Positions 42,476-51,038 are shown, numbered from the stretch's first letter. The stretch: 64,000 nucleotides of DNA from Marinobacter azerbaijanicus (GCF_030250645.1 NZ_JASSVS010000006.1:248001-312000); one strand, 5' to 3'. The notes: generated from the sequence alone by a model not told the origin. Made by a program: numbers and translations.

Positions 42476-42885
42476 CCGCAAAACCATTAACACACCAGGA
42501 TGACTGAAACCAGGCGGCTGAACACCTCGAAGCCGCCCATACTTAGTGTCAGGGTCAATTTCAGGGCACCGCCCTGACCCACGCACCAAATTGAACCGCA
42601 TGCGACCTGGCAGGCTCACCCCCTCATCCGAAAATGCCCTCCAACTCATCACAAAAAACTCGTTACCCAACTGATATTAAAAGACTTATCTCGTCAACCG
42701 ACATTCGGGCACGGGTATTGCATTATTAAAGGTGACATTAACCAGCGATTGTCGGGCCACTGCTGGCCCAGAACATCGAACACTACCCGGGCAACGGCGT
42801 CCCCACAAACCTGACTTTCAGGCTTTCGTGTGCGCGCCGTTTTTTTGTGCCCGGAAAATTCCATCGTAAAATGAGGTAATAGAGG
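42476..42885. other. 410-base region between the deacylase and transporter genes: hairpins, repeat-like palindrome, leader
   Basis: GGCGGCT (42513-42519)/AGCCGCC (42531-42537) is a terminator-like stem behind the deacylase. CAGGGC (42562-42567)/GCCCTG (42571-42576) is a tight hairpin flanked by GGTCAATTT and AAATTGAACC, an imperfect palindromic unit like a REP sequence. From about 42750 onward is the structured leader of the transporter gene, listed separately. No protein gene is evident. Confidence 0.5.
42754..42846 (+). promoter_or_regulatory. Candidate ANTAR-type antitermination leader of the nitrite/formate transporter gene
   Basis: Hairpin 1: GGGCC (42754-42758)/GGCCC (42765-42769) with the hexaloop ACTGCT. 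Hairpin 2: GGGC (42789-42792)/GTCC (42799-42802) with hexaloop AACGGC; its stem holds one G-T pair. Both loops have A at position 1 and G at position 4, the signature bound by ANTAR proteins such as NasR/NasT. Hairpin 2 overlaps the 5' arm of an intrinsic terminator, AACGGCG (42793-42799)/CGCCGTT (42835-42841) followed by seven T. Binding would thus block the terminator. It lies 40 bases upstream of ATG 42886. Structure is read directly; the regulator is inferred. Confidence 0.55.
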
Positions 42886-43728
42886 ATGTCCTATCTAGTT
42901 CCATCAGAATTCGTCACCAAAATGGTGGACGCCGGTGAATCCAAAGTCCACATGTCCACCCGCGACACGCTGATTCGCGCCTTCATGGCCGGCGCCATTC
43001 TCGCCCTGGCGGCTGTATTTGCTGTTACCGTGGCGGTGGAAACCGGCAGTTTCCTGCTGGGTTCCGTGCTCTTCCCGGTCGGGTTCTGCATGCTGTACCT
43101 CATGGGGTTTGACCTGCTCACCGGTGTGTTCATGCTCACCCCCCTTGCCCTGCTGGACAAGCGACCCGGGGTTTCCACCAATACCATCCTGAGAAACTGG
43201 GGCCTGGTTTTTGTCGGCAACTTCGCTGGTGCACTGACCGTCGCCTTCATGATGGCCTTTATTTTCACCTACGGGTTCAATGTTGAACCTGGCGCTGTCG
43301 CAGAAAAAATTGCCGGCGTCGGTGAAGCCCGCACCCTTGGCTATGCGGAGTATGGCGCAGCCGGCTGGATCACCATTTTCATCCGCGGCATGCTGTGCAA
43401 CTGGATGGTTTCCATGGGCGTGGTGGGCGCAATGATTTCCACCAACGTTGGCGGCAAGGTACTGGCGATGTGGATGCCCATCATGCTGTTCTTCTTCATG
43501 GGCTTTGAGCACTCGGTGGTGAACATGTTCCTGTTCCCCTTCGGCATCATCGTTGGGGGCGGTTTCTCGGTGATGGACTACCTGATCTGGAACGAAATCC
43601 CCACGGTGCTGGGCAACCTTGTTGGCGGCCTCGCCTTTACCGGCCTGACCCTCTACACCACCCACATCCGCACCGGTGCCAAGCGTAACTTCTCCAAGCG
43701 CGCCAGCGCTGACCGTGTACCGGCATAA
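42886..43728 (+). CDS. Formate/nitrite transporter (FNT) family protein
   Basis: A 280-residue inner-membrane channel with six hydrophobic segments. FNT blocks are RAFMAGAILALAAVFAVTVA near 30, FCMLYLMGFDLLTGVFML near 63, NWGLVFVGNFAGALTVAF near 100, GMLCNWMVSMGV near 166, and FMGFEHSVVNMFLFPFG near 203 (the conserved His of the pore and the NMFLFP tail). Members conduct formate, nitrite or hydrosulfide. The leader and the neighbouring kinase/phosphatase favour nitrite. GAGGTAATAGAGG gives a good ribosome site. Confidence 0.85.
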   Translation: MSYLVPSEFVTKMVDAGESKVHMSTRDTLIRAFMAGAILALAAVFAVTVAVETGSFLLGSVLFPVGFCMLYLMGFDLLTGVFMLTPLALLDKRPGVSTNTILRNWGLVFVGNFAGALTVAFMMAFIFTYGFNVEPGAVAEKIAGVGEARTLGYAEYGAAGWITIFIRGMLCNWMVSMGVVGAMISTNVGGKVLAMWMPIMLFFFMGFEHSVVNMFLFPFGIIVGGGFSVMDYLIWNEIPTVLGNLVGGLAFTGLTLYTTHIRTGAKRNFSKRASADRVPA

Positions 43729-43746
43729 CTGACCAGGATGGAAGAC

Positions 43747-43781
43747 CCGGCGCTCTCAAGAATGACAATAGCGCCGGTTTT
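43747..43781 (+). terminator. Intrinsic terminator between the transporter and the kinase/phosphatase gene
   Basis: CCGGCGCT (43747-43754) pairs perfectly with AGCGCCGG (43770-43777), followed by TTTTCTGT. It ends the transporter transcript 13 bases before the ATG of the next gene, so the kinase gene is either read through partially or served by an internal promoter. Confidence 0.75.
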
Positions 43782-43793
43782 CTGTCGTTCACT

Positions 43794-45512
43794 ATGAGCA
43801 AACGCCTGAAAGTTTCTTGCGGACAATACTCTGACAAGGGCCGGAAACCCTCCAACCAGGACTTCCATGGCTGCACCATGCCTGCGGAGCCACGCCTGGG
43901 AATGAAGGGCATCGCCTTTGCCATGGCCGATGGCATCAGCAGTAGCGACGTCAGCCAGATTGCCAGTGAAACCGCGGTAAAAAGCTTTCTGGACGACTAC
44001 TTCTGCACCTCGGATGCCTGGTCCGTTCGCAAATCTGCCGAACGGGTGCTTACTGCCACCAATTCCTGGCTTCACGCCCAGACCCGCAACAGCCCCTACC
44101 GATATGAAAAAGACAGGGGGTATGTGTGTACCCTGAGCGCCCTGGTAATCAAGTCCTCCATGGCATACCTGTTTCATGTGGGTGACACGCGGATATACCG
44201 GCTGCGCAATGGTGCCCTGGAACAACTCACCAACGATCACCGGCTTTGGCTATCCCAGCAGGAGAGCTACCTAAGCCGGGCCCTCGGGGCAGATTCACTG
44301 CTTGAGATTGACTACCAGTCCCTGGCGCTGAGAGAGGACGACATATTCATCCTGGCGACGGACGGCGTTTATGAACACGCCAGCGCGCAGCAGCTGATCA
44401 GTAACATCAGCCAGCACACGACCGATCTGGACGGTGCCGCCAGATCTATCGTCAACGCCGCCTACGAAAATGGCAGTGACGATAACCTCAGCGTACAGAT
44501 TGTACGTGTTGACCAACTGCCGGAGCAGAAATCCGCAGAGCTACAGAGACAGGTGGAAGACCTGCCGTTTCCACCCATTCTGGAAGCCAGGCAAACTTTC
44601 GACGGCTACACCATTCTGCGGGAAATACACGCGACCAGCCGCAGCCATGTGTACCTCGCGCTGGATGCCGAAACCGGCACCCAGGTTATTCTGAAGACAC
44701 CATCCATCGACCTGAGGGGAGATCCCGGCTACCTGGAGCGGTTCCTGATGGAGGAGTGGATTGCCCGGAGAGTAAACAGTGCCCATGTGCTCAAAGCCGG
44801 GCTGCAGGACAGACGACGCAATTACCTCTACACCGTGTCCGAGTACATCCAGGGCCAGACCCTGAAACAATGGCTTATCGACAACCCCCGGCCAGACCTG
44901 GAAACCGTGCGCGACATCGTGGTCCAGATTGCCCGGGGCCTGAATGCGTTGCACCGCATGGAGATCCTGCACCAGGACATCCGGCCCGACAATATCATGA
45001 TCGATACCAACGGCACGGTGAAAATCATCGATTTCGGATCCGCACGAGTGGCCGGAATCGTCGAATCCGCCACCCTGGAACCGAATGAAATACCGGGTAC
45101 GGCCCTGTACATGGCCCCGGAATACTTCATGGGCGAGACCGGCACTACCTGCTCGGACATCTACTCACTGGGTGTGCTTACCTACCACATGCTTTCGGGC
45201 AAGTTTCCCTACGGCACCCAGGTCGCCAAATCACATACCGCCTCTGCCATGCGCAGACTCACCTACGCTTCGGTTCTGGACGACGACCGGGAAATCCCTG
45301 CCTGGGTTGACGAAACCATTAAAAAGGCGGTGCATCCGAACCCCGACAAACGTTACCAGGAACTCTCCGAGTTCACCTTCGATTTGCGCCACCCCAATCA
45401 GAGCTTCCTCAACAAAACCCGCCCGCCACTGCTGGAACGCAACCCTGTCGCTTTCTGGCAAGGTGTCTCTGCCCTGCTGGCCTGTGTGGTGGTCTATCTG
45501 CTTGCCAAATAA
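43794..45512 (+). CDS. Fused PP2C-type phosphatase and serine/threonine kinase, C-terminal membrane anchor
   Basis: A 572-residue protein. Phosphatase domain (1-240): SNQDF, FAMADGISSS, HVGDTRIYRL, ATDGVYEHA, SDDNLSVQIV, all PP2C motifs with metal-binding Asp residues. Kinase domain (270-535): K301 in VILKTPS, LHQDIRPDNIMID at 392-404 (HQD, not HRD, so a non-RD kinase), D413 in IDFGSA, GTALYMAPEYF. The glycine loop is weak (REIHATSRSHVYLA). A single hydrophobic helix closes the protein. In P. aeruginosa a similar fused protein lies in the nirB-nasA region, which agrees with the nitrite transporter here. It may reversibly phosphorylate a nitrate-assimilation component. No good ribosome site precedes the ATG. 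Confidence 0.85.
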   Translation: MSKRLKVSCGQYSDKGRKPSNQDFHGCTMPAEPRLGMKGIAFAMADGISSSDVSQIASETAVKSFLDDYFCTSDAWSVRKSAERVLTATNSWLHAQTRNSPYRYEKDRGYVCTLSALVIKSSMAYLFHVGDTRIYRLRNGALEQLTNDHRLWLSQQESYLSRALGADSLLEIDYQSLALREDDIFILATDGVYEHASAQQLISNISQHTTDLDGAARSIVNAAYENGSDDNLSVQIVRVDQLPEQKSAELQRQVEDLPFPPILEARQTFDGYTILREIHATSRSHVYLALDAETGTQVILKTPSIDLRGDPGYLERFLMEEWIARRVNSAHVLKAGLQDRRRNYLYTVSEYIQGQTLKQWLIDNPRPDLETVRDIVVQIARGLNALHRMEILHQDIRPDNIMIDTNGTVKIIDFGSARVAGIVESATLEPNEIPGTALYMAPEYFMGETGTTCSDIYSLGVLTYHMLSGKFPYGTQVAKSHTASAMRRLTYASVLDDDREIPAWVDETIKKAVHPNPDKRYQELSEFTFDLRHPNQSFLNKTRPPLLERNPVAFWQGVSALLACVVVYLLAK

Positions 45513-45606
45513 ACCGCTCCGTATGCCACTTTATCGCTCCAAGCAGGCGGGGCGAAACCGCGTTACACTGTTCAACGCTGAAATGGTTCAACATGGGTGA
45601 GGCGCA

Positions 45607-46344
45607 ATGACCAACACAACCGCCCGAATGGGCTTCCTCTATCCCGGTCACGCCGCCGAAGATGACTATCCGCGGCTGGCGAAGATGATCACACCGGCAG
45701 CAGAGGTGACGGTCGTTCATACGGAATTCAACAAAGATGCCCACACTGTAGAGGCACTCAGGGAGATGGGAAGCCCGCAACGCCTCAGTGAAGGCGCCCG
45801 GCATCTTGAGAACACAGACCTGGAAGCCGTTCTCTGGACGTCCACCAGCGCCAGTTTCGTTCGCGGCATGGACGGCATCCGGGAACAGATCGAAACACTG
45901 GAAAACCTGCTTCACATACCCGCGTCCACCACTGCCATGGGGTTTGCGCGAGCGATTGCCGCGATCAACGCAAAGCGTGTCGCCATCGCGGCCACCTACC
46001 CGGAGAATGTCGCTCTGCTGTTCACCGCGTTTCTGGAGCATTTTGATATCGAAGTCGTACACATGACCAGCCATGGCATTGTCACCGCCGCAGAAGTGGG
46101 CACGCTGGAGCGAGAGGCGGTAATGAGGTTTGCAACGGACAATAACCATCCAGACGCCGATGCCCTGCTGGTGCCGGACACCGCACTACACTCCGCAGCC
46201 TGGCTGGAGGACCTTGAAGTGGCAGCCGGCAAGCCGGTGCTGACGGCCAACCAGGTCAGCTTCTGGGAGGGGCTCAGACTGTGCGGCAAACTCACGCCCC
46301 AGCAGGGCCTTGGCACACTCTTCCGGGTAGATCCCTGGAGCTAG
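45607..46344 (+). CDS. Asp/Glu racemase-fold (maleate isomerase/arylmalonate decarboxylase-like) protein lacking both cysteines
   Basis: A 245-residue protein with the family frame: MGFLYPGHAAEDDYPRL at the start, then a STSASF block where CTSxSF is normal (S79 instead of Cys), and VPDTALHSAAWLEDLE where SCT is normal (D191 instead of Cys). PVLTANQVSFWEGLRLCG near 213 is the usual closing segment. Both nucleophilic/acid Cys of maleate isomerases and racemases are therefore absent, so catalysis must differ or be lost. It is 94 bases after the kinase gene, same strand. Confidence 0.75.
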   Translation: MTNTTARMGFLYPGHAAEDDYPRLAKMITPAAEVTVVHTEFNKDAHTVEALREMGSPQRLSEGARHLENTDLEAVLWTSTSASFVRGMDGIREQIETLENLLHIPASTTAMGFARAIAAINAKRVAIAATYPENVALLFTAFLEHFDIEVVHMTSHGIVTAAEVGTLEREAVMRFATDNNHPDADALLVPDTALHSAAWLEDLEVAAGKPVLTANQVSFWEGLRLCGKLTPQQGLGTLFRVDPWS

Positions 46345-47234
46345 TGTCCCGTCTGTTTGCGCTGGGTTACCACCAGAGCAACGCCGGTAATCGAAATGGC
46401 GCCGCCGACCATCGCAAGCACGCCCAGCGTTTCGTCGAAGAGCCAGTAAGCTTCCAGTGCTGTGACCGGAGGCACCAGGTAGAACAGACTCGCCACCTGT
46501 GAAGCCGCACCACGGCGGATCAGCCACATCAGCAGCAGAATGGCGCCGATGGAGACCCCGAAAACCAGCCAGACCATCGACCATATCAGCGGCTGGGCCC
46601 ATTCCACCTCTCGGGTCTCGAAGAGAAAAGCGCCGACCGCAAAAAACGTGGCCGCTGCGCTGTACTGAATGAAAGTGCCGGCGACAAGATCCGCCTGGGT
46701 ACCATTACGCTTCTGGTACACGGTACCCAGGGAAATGCCACCCAGCGAGAGCGCCGCCCAGGCCAGCGTCCACAATGGGAATGCCGTTGTGGATGTGCCG
46801 CCACCGAACTTCTCCAGCAACACCAGGGTCACCCCTACCATGCCCAGGGCCAGCCCCAGCCATTGCCGGGACGAGACACTTTCCTTGAGCACCACAATAG
46901 CCACTGCCGAAGTCACCAGCGGCTGCAGGCCCACGATAAGCGATATAATCCCCGAAGGCATGCCACCCTGAATGGCGTAATACACACCACCCAGATAACA
47001 GCCATGAACCAGCAGTCCGGTTACTGCCAGATGCCCCGCCCCACGCCAGCCGGGCCAGCGGGTTTTCATGAACCATGCAAGCACACTGAGCAAGGCCAGC
47101 GTGAACAGCATGCGTATCAGCAGGAGTGTAAAAGGCTCGGCAAACGGCAAGCCGTATTTGGCACCGATGAAGCCTGTGCTCCACAACCATACGAACAGAG
47201 CGGGCACAAAAAACGAATAGAAGATCGGGGGCAT
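46341..47234 (-). CDS. DMT-superfamily (EamA) transporter
   Basis: A 297-residue protein with ten hydrophobic segments arranged as two EamA repeats. The first (1-125) includes WLWSTGFIGAKYGLPFAEPFTLLLIRM and the second (about 160-290) includes SLGGISLGTVYQKRN and FYLVPPVTALEAYWLFDETLG. The latter is the usual Pro-Pro-Val-x-Ala-Leu motif. Such proteins export amino acids, metabolites or drugs. It overlaps the racemase-fold gene by 4 bases at the convergent end. Confidence 0.9.
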   Translation of the reverse strand: MPPIFYSFFVPALFVWLWSTGFIGAKYGLPFAEPFTLLLIRMLFTLALLSVLAWFMKTRWPGWRGAGHLAVTGLLVHGCYLGGVYYAIQGGMPSGIISLIVGLQPLVTSAVAIVVLKESVSSRQWLGLALGMVGVTLVLLEKFGGGTSTTAFPLWTLAWAALSLGGISLGTVYQKRNGTQADLVAGTFIQYSAAATFFAVGAFLFETREVEWAQPLIWSMVWLVFGVSIGAILLLMWLIRRGAASQVASLFYLVPPVTALEAYWLFDETLGVLAMVGGAISITGVALVVTQRKQTGH

Positions 47235-47269
47235 ACGGCAACCGTAGGGTAGACGTGAGTGGGCGCGGA

Positions 47270-47749
47270 TCAGATACTGTCTTTTTCTGTATCCGATTCT
47301 TCTGTCAGTTTGCGTTCTGTTTCATTCCACTGCTCGGACAGTGCCTCATAGGCATTCGAGAACCCCTTCTTGGTACGCTCCCAGGCAGATGAGGAACTGG
47401 CCTGGAGGTCATCATACCAGCTCTGGACGCGCTCTCGCTGTTCCCGTAGAGACTCCAGGCTCTTCTGCGACCGCTCGCGGGCCTTGTCACTCATGTCGTT
47501 CCAGTTCTGATCCAGTTCCTGCTGAAGTGTTTCAATCCGCTTGTCCAGCGCCGAAAGCGTACTTTCAATGGAGGCTTCCGCTTCTTCTTTCTGGTCCGCC
47601 CCAAACTCTTTCAGGGCCTGGCCAAGCTCCCGGGTTTCCTTCTTGAGGGACTCAACTGACGAATCATCTGATGGTTCCGCATGTAGAGAACCGGAGACAC
47701 CAAACGCAAAAGCAAGCACCAGACAATAACCGAACTGTTTCATATACAT
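47270..47749 (-). CDS. Secreted coiled-coil protein of unknown function
   Basis: A 159-residue protein. A signal peptide ends GSLHAEPS. The mature part is almost entirely coiled coil, with heptads of Glu, Lys, Leu and Gln (ETRELGQALKEFGADQKEEAEASIESTLSALDKRIETLQQELDQNWNDMSDKARERSQKSLESLREQRERVQSWYDDLQ). No catalytic motif exists. It may be a periplasmic scaffold or stress chaperone. It is upstream of and divergent from the DUF1328 gene. Confidence 0.65.
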   Translation of the reverse strand: MYMKQFGYCLVLAFAFGVSGSLHAEPSDDSSVESLKKETRELGQALKEFGADQKEEAEASIESTLSALDKRIETLQQELDQNWNDMSDKARERSQKSLESLREQRERVQSWYDDLQASSSSAWERTKKGFSNAYEALSEQWNETERKLTEESDTEKDSI

Positions 47750-47977
47750 TATGATTTACCCCCTCGAAATTATTGAGTAAACAATAGCAGTCTTTACCGG
47801 GACTGCCTGCACCTTAGCAAAGCTTAATCAATCGACAATACAAGGAAATATTTCGGTAAAACAGTCCCTTGAGGTATTTAATACTTACCGGCCTGGCGCT
47901 TCTACACTGCCACTATTTGTGCCGTTACGATGCATGTGCCACGTTTAAACACGAAGCCATCTAATAGGAGAAAGGAT

Positions 47978-48154
47978 ATGCTCTATTGGGCTGTTGTGTG
48001 TCTCATCGTCGCGATAATCGCCGGCGTACTGGGTTTTGGTGGTATCGCCGGAACAGCTGCAGGGTTTGCAAAAGTTCTGTTCTTTATTTTCCTTATCCTG
48101 CTTGTTATATCGCTGGTTGCCAATGCCATGAAAGGCAGGGGGCCAAAACTCTAG
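47978..48154 (+). CDS. DUF1328 small membrane protein (YtjA-like)
   Basis: From ATG 47978 (AGGAGAAAGGAT upstream) the protein has 58 residues and two hydrophobic helices: [50 protein letters not shown]. This is the DUF1328/YtjA family of small inner-membrane proteins, often stress- or sigma-factor-induced. The function is unknown. A hairpin terminator overlaps its downstream end. Confidence 0.9.
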   Translation: MLYWAVVCLIVAIIAGVLGFGGIAGTAAGFAKVLFFIFLILLVISLVANAMKGRGPKL

Positions 48155-48162
48155 TAGCAGGC

Positions 48163-48203
48163 GGCCCCGGGAGCAAGGCATCAGTGGCCCTCCCGGGCCT
48201 TTG
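48163..48203 (+). terminator. Hairpin terminator between the DUF1328 gene and aroK
   Basis: CCCGGGAG (48166-48173) pairs with CTCCCGGG (48190-48197), extended by outer GGC/GCC pairs, and the plus strand continues TTTG. The 3' arm lies inside the last codons of the convergent aroK gene. Confidence 0.5.
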
Positions 48204-48711
48204 CCAGCGCAGCCAAAACTGCATCGCAAACCTCCTCCTGGTTTCTGCCAACGCAATCTACGGTTATATCAGCAAAGCGGGAGTAAAGTTCAAAGCGTTC
48301 CGCAAACAACTCTTCCAGTGACTGGTCCGGCCGGCGTGATATGCCCCTGGCACTGTAGTCACCGATACGTTCAAGCACCACTTGCAGCGGGATATCCAGA
48401 AACACCACAAAGGCACCGGCTTTTAGGTGTTGCATCGCCGGTTCACTGTATACGGCACTGCCACCGGTAGAAATAACCTGTTGCTGCACGTCCAGTTTGA
48501 GCAGCACCCGCTCTTCTATGTCTCTCAGCGCCCGGTAGCCGTCACCATCAACGATTTCCTGCAGGGTACGGCCGGTTTCCTGCTGAATCAGCAGGTCCGT
48601 ATCAATAAACCCGAGCCCCAACCGCTTGGCCAGGAGCACCCCGACCGTGCTTTTACCACTGCCCGGCATACCGATTAGTACAACATTGCTTGACGTTTTA
48701 TCCGTGGACAC
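48181..48711 (-). CDS. aroK: Shikimate kinase
   Basis: Phosphorylates shikimate at O3 in the chorismate pathway. The 176-residue protein has the Walker A GMPGSGKST at 14-22, FIDTDLLIQQETGRTLQEIVDGDGYRALRDIEERVL with the shikimate-binding DTD near 36-38, and ISTGGSAVYSEPAMQHLK near 80 (the GG pair of the substrate loop). SRRPDQSLEELFAERFELYSRFAD near 125 is the lid Arg region. The family is AroK/AroL and length is standard. It diverges from the transglycosylase gene. Confidence 0.88.
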   Translation of the reverse strand: MSTDKTSSNVVLIGMPGSGKSTVGVLLAKRLGLGFIDTDLLIQQETGRTLQEIVDGDGYRALRDIEERVLLKLDVQQQVISTGGSAVYSEPAMQHLKAGAFVVFLDIPLQVVLERIGDYSARGISRRPDQSLEELFAERFELYSRFADITVDCVGRNQEEVCDAVLAALAKAREGH

Positions 48712-48880
48712 CCTGCCTCCAAAATCTGCCAGGAGTGAGAACTGGCCGGCTATACTGAAAAAAGTAACACTTTTCCGACAAAGACTGCGCTTTTTTCACC
48801 GACTCAAGCCCGTATAATCTCGGGTGTGGCAGCTTGATGGCAGGCAGCCAGTCACTGGTTACGCGCTCAAAGAGTGAACA

Positions 48881-49582
48881 ATGACAAGCGGCAAAACCCT
48901 TTTCGCCTCATCGCTGACAGTTCTGCTACTGGCCTTCTCTGCGCCGGTAGTGTCGGATAATATCAAGCGCATCGTCCACCCGGATGGAACGGTGGAGTAC
49001 ACCAACGTGAAAGACAGCGGTCAGAAACGGGCCTCTTCAAAGGACGAAGTCGTTTATCGTTACCGGGACGATAACGGCGTGGTTGCCTACAGCGGTGTCC
49101 AGCCCGCAAGTACCGATTTCGATGTCATTCGCTTCCACTGCTACGCCTGTAACCCGGATTCCAACGTGAACTGGCGCACCACGCCTCTGTTCCTGAAACC
49201 CTACCAGGACGAGATCAGGACCGCCGCCAGCGAGTTCAATGTCGACCCGGCGCTGGTGCGTGCTGTTATTCACGCCGAATCTGCGTTTAACGACAAAGCC
49301 CTGTCACCCAAGGGCGCCCAAGGTCTCATGCAACTTATGCCTGCAACCGCACAGGAGCTGGGTGTTCGCAATGCCATGGTTGCCCCGGAAAACATCCGCG
49401 GTGGTGTCAATTACCTGGCCCGCATGCTCAAGCGCTTTGATGGCGATATCAAGCTGGCGACGGCGGCCTACAATGCCGGCCCCGGGGCTGTTGGACGTCA
49501 CGGAGGCATTCCCCCCTACGCCGAAACCCGCGCCTATGTAGAACGGGTGGGGATCCTTCACGAACGGTACGCGAGCAACTGA
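48881..49582 (+). CDS. Lytic transglycosylase with N-terminal DUF4124 domain
   Basis: A 233-residue secreted murein hydrolase. Signal peptide 1-25 (ends APVVSDN), then a DUF4124-type strand pair (IVHPDGTVEYTNVKD and RYRDDNGVVAYSGVQP, about 28-75), then the SLT domain (about 105-225). That domain has the catalytic Glu of VIHAESAFNDKALSPKGAQGLMQLMPATAQELGV, plus NYLARMLKRFDGDIKLATAAYNAGPGAVGRHGGIPPYAETRAYVERV. The order is as in Slt-type family 1 enzymes. It should cleave glycan strands in the periplasm. Confidence 0.9.
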   Translation: MTSGKTLFASSLTVLLLAFSAPVVSDNIKRIVHPDGTVEYTNVKDSGQKRASSKDEVVYRYRDDNGVVAYSGVQPASTDFDVIRFHCYACNPDSNVNWRTTPLFLKPYQDEIRTAASEFNVDPALVRAVIHAESAFNDKALSPKGAQGLMQLMPATAQELGVRNAMVAPENIRGGVNYLARMLKRFDGDIKLATAAYNAGPGAVGRHGGIPPYAETRAYVERVGILHERYASN

Positions 49583-49599
49583 CCCAGTGTCCCACCCCG

Positions 49600-50229
49600 C
49601 TAGCCAAATGCCAGCCAGGCGCCCACCAGTATCATCAGGCTACCAGCCACCCGGTTGACCGTACGGACGCCGCCGCCCTGTTTGAGGGCCTTGCGCAATG
49701 TCTTGCCACCATGCGCATACAGCTGCAGACAGAGGAATTCCAGACCCAGGATAATCAGGATCAGCGCGGTCAGTTGCGGTAGCATCGGCAGCTTATTGTC
49801 GATGAACGGTGGCAGCAGCGCGATGAAGAAAGCCCAGCCCTTGGGGTTGGCAATGGCGGTCACAAAGCCCTGCAGAACCAGTTGCAGGCGTGAACTTTCA
49901 ACTGGTCCTGCGTCTTCCTCCGGCATTGCCATTTTCCCCCGGGACCGCCACATCTGGATGCCCAGCCATGCCAGGTAGGCACCGCCGGCGTATTTGAACA
50001 CGGCGAACGCTGTCGGGTATTTCAGCATGAAGGTCGCCACACCCACCGCCGCCGCAGTAGCCACCAGAGCAACACCAACCAGCTCGCCGGCCATCATCCA
50101 CAAAGCCCGCTTTACGCCAATGGTAATCCCCAGTGACAACGCCAGGGTCATACACATGCCCGGCGTAATAGACACCACAAAAAACGTCGGAATAAAGGCA
50201 GACAACAAGGCCAGATTCAGTGACACCAC
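49600..50229 (-). CDS. LysE/RhtB family amino acid exporter
   Basis: A 209-residue inner-membrane protein with about six hydrophobic segments. The N-terminal FFVVSITPGMCMTLALSLGITIGVKRALWMMAGELVGV (about 16-53) carries the Pro-Gly motif of the RhtB family. FAVFKYAGGAYLAWLGIQMWRS near 75 is the second conserved block. Such proteins export amino acids or homoserine lactones. The substrate is not determinable. It is convergent with the transglycosylase gene and lies just downstream of mtgA on the same strand. Confidence 0.9.
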   Translation of the reverse strand: MVSLNLALLSAFIPTFFVVSITPGMCMTLALSLGITIGVKRALWMMAGELVGVALVATAAAVGVATFMLKYPTAFAVFKYAGGAYLAWLGIQMWRSRGKMAMPEEDAGPVESSRLQLVLQGFVTAIANPKGWAFFIALLPPFIDNKLPMLPQLTALILIILGLEFLCLQLYAHGGKTLRKALKQGGGVRTVNRVAGSLMILVGAWLAFG

Positions 50230-50262
50230 AAACAGACTCTCTCATTGAAGGGGGCGAAGCCG

Positions 50263-50994
50263 TTAATTATACAACCCCTGCAGATAACGCAACCCGGAGA
50301 GCTGCGCCATCTGACCGCGAATCCATGCCACTCTTTCCCACACGTAAGCCGAAGGGCTGGCGGCACTGAGAACTTTCGGGTTGGGAAGAACCGCCGCAAG
50401 CGTTGCTGCCTGTATCTGAGTCAAATGGCTGGCAGGAATTCCAAAATAGGCCCGGCTGGCCGCCTCAACACCGTAGACCCCCGGACCAAACTCGGCAATA
50501 TTCAGGTATACCTCGATAATCCGCCGCTTGGGCCATGTCGCGTCAATCCCCAGCGCCAGCCCCGCCTCAAGAGCCTTGCGTATAAAGCTGCGCCCATTCC
50601 ACAGGAACAGGTTTTTTGCAGTCTGCTGGGTAATGGTGCTGGCGCCTCTCAGGCCCTGGCCCGCCTGGTACTCCGCCAACACCTTACGAATGGCGCCAAA
50701 GTCCACTCCGTGATGATAAGGAAAGCGCTGATCCTCGCTGGCTACCACGGCCAACGGCATCCAGGGTGATATATCATCCAGGCTTACCCACTCCTGCCTG
50801 AGTTCGTAATCGGAGCCGGATAACAAATGCCCCACTATAAAGGCGGAAATGGGCGGATTCACGAAGCGGAAAAGCACGATCACTGCAATCACAAGCAGGA
50901 ATACCGCGGCAACGGCCCAGACAAGTGTACGCAGGGATTTTCGGATCAGGGACTGACTTGCCACAGTGCTATCATCAACCAGTAGTGGGTGCAT
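50263..50994 (-). CDS. mtgA: Monofunctional biosynthetic peptidoglycan transglycosylase
   Basis: Polymerises lipid II into glycan strands without a transpeptidase domain. The 243-residue protein has one transmembrane segment (about 25-50) and the GT51 motifs: VASEDQRFPYHHGVDFGAI near 90 (catalytic Glu), GASTITQQTAKNLFLWNGRSFIRKALEAGLAL near 125, and WPKRRIIEVYLNIAEFGPGVYGVEAASRAYFG near 165-195. All five GT51 motifs are visible and length matches MtgA. It is 33 bases upstream of the LysE gene and 44 bases from the divergent rsuA. Confidence 0.92.
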   Translation of the reverse strand: MHPLLVDDSTVASQSLIRKSLRTLVWAVAAVFLLVIAVIVLFRFVNPPISAFIVGHLLSGSDYELRQEWVSLDDISPWMPLAVVASEDQRFPYHHGVDFGAIRKVLAEYQAGQGLRGASTITQQTAKNLFLWNGRSFIRKALEAGLALGIDATWPKRRIIEVYLNIAEFGPGVYGVEAASRAYFGIPASHLTQIQAATLAAVLPNPKVLSAASPSAYVWERVAWIRGQMAQLSGLRYLQGLYN

Positions 50995-51038
50995 TAATAA
51001 AATTGGACAAAGCCTGACCGGACTATACCATTGCCCTC

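Noticed and set aside
46672..46971. A plus-strand gene over the DMT transporter
   Set aside because: No ribosome site or family match; it is antisense to transmembrane segments.
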